Below, piece by piece: positions 23,981 to 28,872 of a stretch of 28,872 nt of DNA. The DNA is taken from assembly GCA_004282995.1 (NCBI GenBank), contig SHLU01000003.1:1-28872 (forward strand). Direction: 5' to 3'. The notes under the pieces are model-generated. The model searched no databases and was not told where the DNA came from. It was given only the letters and a program-made list of their open reading frames with translations. Position numbers and translations under genes: made by a program. Source of the stretch: Sphingomonadaceae bacterium. Lineage in GTDB: Bacteria > Pseudomonadota > Alphaproteobacteria > Sphingomonadales > Sphingomonadaceae. The stretch's first letter is position 1. The number at the start of each line of letters is the position of its first letter.

Positions 23981-24920
23981 GACGCCTACCGAAAAACGCT
24001 CGTCAACGTCGCGGGCCAGGCGTAAGCCCCCCGCCCGTTCCGGTCCGATACGCAGTAGTGGGGCGCAGATGGCCAAGGGGAGCGACCCGGACCAGTCCGG
24101 CCATTCCTTGAACTCCTCGCATGCCGCGCACTTCGAGCCTGCAGCATATGCCGCACACTCGGGGCCTGCCGCGCACTCTTCGCCAAGTCCCCAGGCCAGC
24201 GCAAGCGTCGATCCCGGCTTCGGCCGCCAGGCGAACGGAGCCGAAGGAGTGATCAACGATGCGGTCGCCGAGGCAGTGCGGAACGCCTACCAGGTGCTGG
24301 GCGACACGATCGCCCAGGGTCGCATCGCTGCCGACCAATTCCAGCATGGCGACTACAATATGCGCGATGTGCCGGTGGATGTGAGGGTCCTTGGCCAGCG
24401 AATGATCAAGCTGGCGCGCGATCTGAGCGAGACAACTTTCATCGTTATCGAGCAATTGCTGCGCCAGATGACACGCGTTCCGGAATTGCCCCAATTTGGC
24501 GCCGCGCCCTCGGTACCACCCTTCCCGACCGGGGGCAGGATGGCCGACCAGGAGCAAGGCGACAGACCGCCATCAGGTTACGCTGCGGCCAGCTCCCAAC
24601 AGTCGGCCGGGCCTGCGGACGATATGATCGAACTGGATGTCGTGTTTTCCGGCAACACCAAGGCGCACGCATTGCCCTCGCGCCTTGCGCGTCCGGCCAA
24701 GCTCACCGGCCCGGAGGAACTGAGCGTCACTCCGCTGCAACGGCTCGACGGCAAGGGCAAGGCAATTGAGAAGGTGCGCTTTTCCGTCGACATAGGTGGC
24801 AGGCTGTATGCCACGGTGACTGTTTCATCGCGGCAGGCACCTGGCCACTATTCCGGCATCGTGATGGTCGAATCCGAGGCGGCGCCGCTGGGCACACTGA
24901 CCATCGAAGTGGGGAAATAG
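23967..24920 (+). CDS. Unrecognised three-part protein (disordered, helical, beta)
   Basis: A 317-residue protein with no family I can name. Residues 1-90 are low-complexity, rich in Ser, Pro, Ala and basic residues, with loose repeats of AAH/AAY and GP/EP units near 52-75. Residues 93-170 form long amphipathic helices (GVINDAVAEAVRN..., RMIKLARDLSETTFIVIEQLL) reminiscent of phasins. A Pro-rich linker leads to a beta-rich C-terminal domain (about 218-317, alternating hydrophobics such as IELDVVF, VRFSVDIGG, YATVTVSS) that could be an Ig-like sandwich. The ATG at 23967 overlaps the upstream stop by 14 bases, and the next gene starts three bases after its stop. No signal peptide or membrane segment is seen. 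A lipid-surface or scaffold role is speculation. Confidence 0.75.
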   Translation: MTTPETPTEKRSSTSRARRKPPARSGPIRSSGAQMAKGSDPDQSGHSLNSSHAAHFEPAAYAAHSGPAAHSSPSPQASASVDPGFGRQANGAEGVINDAVAEAVRNAYQVLGDTIAQGRIAADQFQHGDYNMRDVPVDVRVLGQRMIKLARDLSETTFIVIEQLLRQMTRVPELPQFGAAPSVPPFPTGGRMADQEQGDRPPSGYAAASSQQSAGPADDMIELDVVFSGNTKAHALPSRLARPAKLTGPEELSVTPLQRLDGKGKAIEKVRFSVDIGGRLYATVTVSSRQAPGHYSGIVMVESEAAPLGTLTIEVGK

Positions 24921-24923
24921 ACA

Positions 24924-25988
24924 ATGAATGTCGGCTTCCAGCCGGTTTTCGCACCTGCCGAACCGCCTGCGGGAAGCCTGGTCGCACGGTATGCCAGCAC
25001 CACGCGGACGATGCTCGACCGCTATCTCGCGGTGGAGGGCGAAGCGCCATATCTGGGCGAGTTGATGGCCGATTATCCGGGCCGCGGCGGGAAGATGATG
25101 CGTCCCGCCATCTGTATCGCCAATGCCCGCATCTTCGGCGACGGGCTGGCGGAGGACTACGCCCCGGCGATACGCTGCGCCGCAGCAATCGAGTTGCTGC
25201 ACAACGCCCTGCTGATCCATGACGACGTACAGGACGGCAGCGAGGAACGACGCGGGCGTCCGACCCTGCATGCGCTTCACGGTATTCCGCTTGCCATCAA
25301 CGCCGGCGATGCGCTGATGTTCACCGCCTTCCAGCCACTGCTGGACGCCGTCCGGCCGCTGGGCACGGAAATTACCCGGCAGGTGCTTGAAGTGACCATG
25401 GCCATGGCCCGCCAGACCGCCGAGGGGCAAGCGCTCGAACTGGGCTGGCGCGATCGCAATGTAAACGGCCTGACCGAGGCGGATTATCTACGCATGGCGC
25501 TCAAGAAGACTGCCTGGATGGGTATGATCTGGCCTGCACAGCTCGGCGTTATCATCGGGTCGGCCGGGTTCGTCGATCCCGTGCGCGTGTTGCGGTTCGG
25601 CTATTTCCTCGGTCTCGCGTTCCAGATCGAAGACGATCTGCGCAATCTCTCGCATGACCCTGGCTACGGCAAGGAGCGCAATGGCGATTTGCTGGAAGGC
25701 AAACGCACACTGATGCTGATCCATCTCAGCAGCGCCTGTTCACATGGCGAACGTGACCGGCTTGATACGTTTCTGGGTCAGCGCCGCGATGAACGATCCC
25801 CCGAAGACGTGCTTTGGTTGGCGGGGTTGATGCAGGAACATGGATCGGTCGAATATGCCCGGCAGGTGGCGCAGGCAATGGGAGGCGCTGCCTGTCACGA
25901 ATTCTCCATCGCCTATGCAGGGAAGGCTCCTTCCGAAGATCTGGAATACCTCTCAGGCCTGGTAAGCTGGGTATTCGAGCGGCCATGA
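24924..25988 (+). CDS. Polyprenyl diphosphate synthase (trans-isoprenyl)
   Basis: A 354-residue all-alpha prenyl elongase that condenses isopentenyl diphosphate with allylic diphosphates. Visible motifs: GGKMMRP (55-61, diphosphate contacts Lys57 and Arg60), the first Asp-rich motif DDVQD (100-104) followed by RRGRP (109-113), GQALELGW (168-175), KKT (194-196), and the second motif EDDLRN (236-241) with GKERNGDLLEGKRT (249-262). The second motif ends in Asn where most enzymes have Asp. Ala and Leu at the fifth and fourth positions before the first motif, with no aromatic gate, favour a product of C20 or longer rather than farnesyl diphosphate. Its position inside the operon suggests that it makes a dedicated substrate for the neighbours rather than housekeeping quinone side chains. 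Confidence 0.92.
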   Translation: MNVGFQPVFAPAEPPAGSLVARYASTTRTMLDRYLAVEGEAPYLGELMADYPGRGGKMMRPAICIANARIFGDGLAEDYAPAIRCAAAIELLHNALLIHDDVQDGSEERRGRPTLHALHGIPLAINAGDALMFTAFQPLLDAVRPLGTEITRQVLEVTMAMARQTAEGQALELGWRDRNVNGLTEADYLRMALKKTAWMGMIWPAQLGVIIGSAGFVDPVRVLRFGYFLGLAFQIEDDLRNLSHDPGYGKERNGDLLEGKRTLMLIHLSSACSHGERDRLDTFLGQRRDERSPEDVLWLAGLMQEHGSVEYARQVAQAMGGAACHEFSIAYAGKAPSEDLEYLSGLVSWVFERP

Positions 25989-27061
25989 CCGGGCGGGTAC
26001 TCCTTTACGGCGCGACCGGCTTCACCGGCCAAGAAATCGCCAGGATGCTTGCGGGCACTTGCGACCTCGTCATCGCGGGCCGCAGTGAAGAGAAGGTTCA
26101 TGCTCTTGCCGAGCAACTCGACGTGCCATGGCGCAGTTTCGAACTTGACGATCCGCAGGTGCTCGACGTCGCGCTCGACGATATCGACCTCGTGCTGCAT
26201 GCCGCCGGACCGTTCACCAGAACGGCGCGGCCAATGATGGAAGCGGCGCTGCGCAACCGGGTCGACTATCTCGACCTCGCTGGCGAATGGCCGGTCTTTC
26301 TCGAAGCAGCAGAACTCCACGGGCGTGCGAAGGATGCGGGCGTGATGATCCTACCCGGCATCGGGTTGACAGTTGCCGCGTCCGATTGCCTGATGGCCAT
26401 GGCCAAGGAGCGTTGGCCCGAGACTGTCCGGATATGCCTTGGCATTTCGCGCGCGCAGGTCATTTCGCGCGGCAGCGTCGCCAGCGCGGCGCAGATGATG
26501 GATTCCCGCGTCGTTGTCAGGCGCGGGGGCGAACTGGCCACTGTGCCTGCGGGCAGCCTGGTGCGTGCGTTCGATTTCGGTGCCGGACTGAGCGAGGCTA
26601 CCGCCATGAGCTGGGCCGACGTCATCACTGGCGCGATCACCACGCGGGTCCGCGATATCGAGGTTTACTCGGAAATGCGCTGGGCAGAGCGGGCCAGCTA
26701 CCGGCTATCCGGCATGACCATGGATGTGTTCGGTGCAGCGCCAGCGCGGGCCTTGGGCAAGGCAGTGGCGAAACTATGGCCCGAGGGTCCCGGAATGGAG
26801 GCGCGCGGACAGGCGAGCTTTGTCATGGTGGTCCATGCGCTTGATCCCTGGCGACGCGAGCGACGCATGGCGATCCGCACCCGTGACGGATACAGCTTCA
26901 GCGTCCTGACCGCCGTGGATGCTGTCCAACGGGTCCTCGCCGGCCAGAGGAAGGAAGGGTTCCGGACCCCCGCGCTCACGTTCGGACCAAACTTCATCTT
27001 CGAAGCCGATGCGGCCCGGCTCGAAGACCCCGAGCGAGCGAGCAGGAGCGAAGTGGCATGA
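25985..27061 (+). CDS. Saccharopine dehydrogenase-like / trans-acting enoyl reductase-like oxidoreductase
   Basis: A 358-residue NAD(P)-binding protein. The Rossmann start VLLYGATGFTGQEIA (5-19) and HAAGPF...YLDLAGEWPVF (71-104) are signatures of the saccharopine-dehydrogenase-like family that includes mycobacterial trans-acting enoyl reductases of lipid biosynthesis. Lysine-pathway function is unlikely from this context. The frame is open from 25814, but the ATG at 25985 forms an ATGA overlap with the polyprenyl synthase stop and gives the proper Rossmann N-terminus. It may reduce double bonds of the prenyl or acyl product made by the operon, which is inference. Confidence 0.88.
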   Translation: MTGRVLLYGATGFTGQEIARMLAGTCDLVIAGRSEEKVHALAEQLDVPWRSFELDDPQVLDVALDDIDLVLHAAGPFTRTARPMMEAALRNRVDYLDLAGEWPVFLEAAELHGRAKDAGVMILPGIGLTVAASDCLMAMAKERWPETVRICLGISRAQVISRGSVASAAQMMDSRVVVRRGGELATVPAGSLVRAFDFGAGLSEATAMSWADVITGAITTRVRDIEVYSEMRWAERASYRLSGMTMDVFGAAPARALGKAVAKLWPEGPGMEARGQASFVMVVHALDPWRRERRMAIRTRDGYSFSVLTAVDAVQRVLAGQRKEGFRTPALTFGPNFIFEADAARLEDPERASRSEVA

Positions 27062-28239
27062 GGGTCAAGGGAACACGCGGGCCGCACGCCATTCCTTTTG
27101 TCCAGTCTGCGGGCAGCGAACAGGTCCCTCCGCCCTATCATTTCCCCAATGTGACGGTGAATGCGTTCGTCTGGCCGGTCGATATCGAACGGGTGCAATC
27201 CTACTGCGACACGAACTTCAATCTCGGCAGCGAGAAAGAGCGCGGCTTTGTCTATCGCCCTGCCCCTTTCTGGCCCTATGCGACCCTGCTGTTTCTGGAA
27301 TATCCGGTCATGATCAGCTCGGGTCGGCTGAGGCAGGACATCGAAGAATGTCCATATTCGGACCGCGGGATCATCAGCCAGACCGAGGTATTTATAGCCA
27401 TTCCGGTCATTCGGTACGGCATCGGACCGGCCGGACTGCTGACCCAGACTTCGCTTGAATGGGCCCTTCCATTCATCGTCGTCGGCAATCCAATGTCGAG
27501 CGTGTGTGGCCGCGAGATGCTGGGGCTGGGCAAGTTGCTGGCGGACATAGAGACCGGCGAGGGCGATTATCCCGACAGTTTCGCCGGGGTCGTCAAGCTG
27601 CCGGGTTGGGACGATTTGGACGAAACAAACAACCCGATGGAGAAGATGGAATTCCTCAGCGTTTGCACCAACCCGGTGCTGCCGACCTTTCGCACCAGCA
27701 AGTCGCCGAAGGCATCACTCGCCACGCTGTTCGACAGCCGCGAGGCAAGCATTGTAATTGAGGAAATTGCCAATATCTCGAACTTCATCACCGATGCTTC
27801 GCTGGGGATGATCCCTACCAACATGCACACCGTGGGGCTCAAGCAGTATCGCGATGCCGCCGACCTTGATCGTGCCGTATATCAGGCGATCACCACCTGC
27901 CGTGCACGCTATTCGAACCTCGACGATTTCCGCCTGTACGATGAATCCGACATTCGCATCGCCTTCCACGATAAAGGCAGCTTCCACGAGATACTGGAGG
28001 TTTTTCTCGAGGTCGACGAAACGCCATGCAACGATTTTCATATTGTCCAGCCAGTGGCCGGTTTCCGTTTCCTTGCCGATATCGATTTCGACCAGATGCG
28101 GGTGATCCATTCATTCGCCATCGATCGCGATAATGGCCTTCCGCCGATCCCGGCGCAAAGCGATCTGACTGCCAATTGGGCGCGCCCGCTAGAAGGGTTC
28201 TTCGGTCCTCTCAATCACCCGAAGCAGAATGCCGAATGA
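27058..28239 (+). CDS. Acetoacetate decarboxylase-like protein with the Schiff-base Lys
   Basis: A 393-residue member of the acetoacetate decarboxylase superfamily, well above the roughly 245 residues of the clostridial enzyme. The core signature is GREMLGLGKLLADIE (151-165), comparable to the GREI-G-PKKLA stretch of the family. Lys159 aligns with the Schiff-base lysine, while the second lysine that lowers its pKa is Leu160. The N-terminal NAFVWPVDIERVQ (35-47) is typical of ADC-like proteins. The C-terminal third (about 240-380) resembles a repeat of the fold or an extra domain that I cannot name. It overlaps the upstream stop and the downstream start by ATGA on both sides. It could be a decarboxylase, aldolase-dehydratase or cyclase-like enzyme; ADC relatives vary in reaction. 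Confidence 0.82.
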   Translation: MRVKGTRGPHAIPFVQSAGSEQVPPPYHFPNVTVNAFVWPVDIERVQSYCDTNFNLGSEKERGFVYRPAPFWPYATLLFLEYPVMISSGRLRQDIEECPYSDRGIISQTEVFIAIPVIRYGIGPAGLLTQTSLEWALPFIVVGNPMSSVCGREMLGLGKLLADIETGEGDYPDSFAGVVKLPGWDDLDETNNPMEKMEFLSVCTNPVLPTFRTSKSPKASLATLFDSREASIVIEEIANISNFITDASLGMIPTNMHTVGLKQYRDAADLDRAVYQAITTCRARYSNLDDFRLYDESDIRIAFHDKGSFHEILEVFLEVDETPCNDFHIVQPVAGFRFLADIDFDQMRVIHSFAIDRDNGLPPIPAQSDLTANWARPLEGFFGPLNHPKQNAE

Positions 28240-28872
28240 CCAGGTTCGTAGACAATTTCTCCACCGACCATCTGCTCCCTCCGTGGATATCAAAGGACGC
28301 ACGCAGTTGGGTATTCGTGATCAATGTAGGGAAGCATTGCCTGGAGAACTACATCGCATCTCACTTCAATTGCGGCGAGCCCTATTGCTACGAAGCCTGT
28401 GATTTGCCCTACGGTGTGCTGCGGATTACCAAGCATGACGAGTTCTCGAGCGGGCATCCCAGGAATTGCCATGAGCGAACCTTGCGGAAAATCGACGTAA
28501 ACTGGGCGTATCCGGTTCGCCGCTGGCAGGTTTCGCCGGACAATATCCGTTACAACTCACAAATCGTCTGGGTCGAACCGGTGGCCTTTGACAACAACAG
28601 CTACACCATGTTCTCCAGTCGCGAAATCTGGGGCACCGAAGCCGACATGGCCCTGATCTCGGTCCAGGAGCGCAGCCAGCCAGGCCGACTGCATGTCGAC
28701 GTGGCTATGGAGGGAATTCGCAAGTTCAGTCCCAAGTCGAAAAGCCACATGCTCGGGATCATGCATGTGGAAATGGGCTCTGAAGATTGCACGGACCTCG
28801 AAACCGAAGAGGCCAAGCATCCGCAATTGAAGGAATTTGTCGACCTTCTGTTCAAGAGCGTACGTCTGGAAG
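28236..28872 (+). CDS. Second acetoacetate decarboxylase-like protein, partial (C-terminus beyond window)
   Basis: An open frame of 212 codons running off the window end, starting with an ATG that overlaps the previous stop as ATGA. It resembles the preceding gene product: VFVINVGKHCLENYIASHFNC aligns with its N-terminal segment, and SSREIWGTEADMALISV (127-143) matches the GREMLGLGKLLADIE motif. At the Schiff-base lysine position it has Ala136, with Glu/Asp neighbours, so it cannot use the standard imine mechanism. Cysteines are unusually frequent (Cys35, 46, 51, 55, 78). It may be a non-catalytic partner or a specialised paralogue of its neighbour. Similarity is judged by eye from the motif region. 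Confidence 0.72.
   Translation, partial: MTRFVDNFSTDHLLPPWISKDARSWVFVINVGKHCLENYIASHFNCGEPYCYEACDLPYGVLRITKHDEFSSGHPRNCHERTLRKIDVNWAYPVRRWQVSPDNIRYNSQIVWVEPVAFDNNSYTMFSSREIWGTEADMALISVQERSQPGRLHVDVAMEGIRKFSPKSKSHMLGIMHVEMGSEDCTDLETEEAKHPQLKEFVDLLFKSVRLE

Noticed and set aside
1..28872. tRNA, rRNA, CRISPR array, insertion sequence or prophage
   Set aside because: No clustered direct repeats, transposase motifs, terminal inverted repeats or recognisable tRNA cloverleaf were seen in reading; absence is by eye only.

Overview
The window reads as chromosomal DNA of an alphaproteobacterium, most likely Sphingomonadales (an Erythrobacter- or Sphingomonas-like genome). The reasons are high GC, very tight gene packing with ATGA/TTGA overlaps, frequent TTG/GTG starts, a large TonB-dependent receptor beside an MFS exporter, and a dense set of acyl-CoA catabolic genes. 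The taxonomic call is inference from protein style; there is no rRNA or tRNA here to anchor it.

Region 1 (1-2561, + strand) is a two-gene translationally coupled pair: a MerA-like FAD disulfide reductase lacking the mercury-binding cysteines, then a radical SAM protein with extra C-terminal cysteines. Region 2 (2558-6942, - strand) holds a spinster-like MFS transporter and a TonB-dependent receptor, separated by a textbook rho-independent terminator.

Region 3 (7141-19139) is a catabolic block for CoA-activated carboxylic acids. It contains an enoyl-CoA hydratase/3-hydroxyacyl-CoA dehydrogenase fusion with a beta-lactamase-fold serine hydrolase (- strand). A divergent acyl-CoA synthetase follows (+). 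Next come two adjacent acyl-CoA dehydrogenase subunits with an MFS transporter (-), a GPH-type symporter (-), and a divergent thiolase-like protein lacking the nucleophilic cysteine (+). Together these supply import, activation, dehydrogenation, hydration and oxidation. The paired dehydrogenases, only one with the catalytic Glu, recall the heteromeric enzymes of steroid/bile-acid side-chain degradation, but the substrate cannot be read from sequence.

Region 4 (19136-21618, - strand) is a coupled pair: a SLOG-like nucleotide-binding-fold protein with four C-terminal membrane segments, and a small potassium-channel-like protein. It resembles predicted nucleotide-sensing membrane effector systems.

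Region 5 (21845 to the window edge, + strand) is a tightly overlapping operon of at least six genes. It encodes a 711-residue FAD amine-oxidase/desaturase-like protein, an unrecognised three-part protein, a polyprenyl diphosphate synthase, a saccharopine-dehydrogenase/trans-enoyl-reductase-like enzyme and two acetoacetate-decarboxylase-like proteins, the second lacking the Schiff-base lysine and cut by the window end. I know of no characterised pathway with this composition; it looks like an undescribed isoprenoid-linked biosynthetic or tailoring operon and is the best candidate for a new system in this window.
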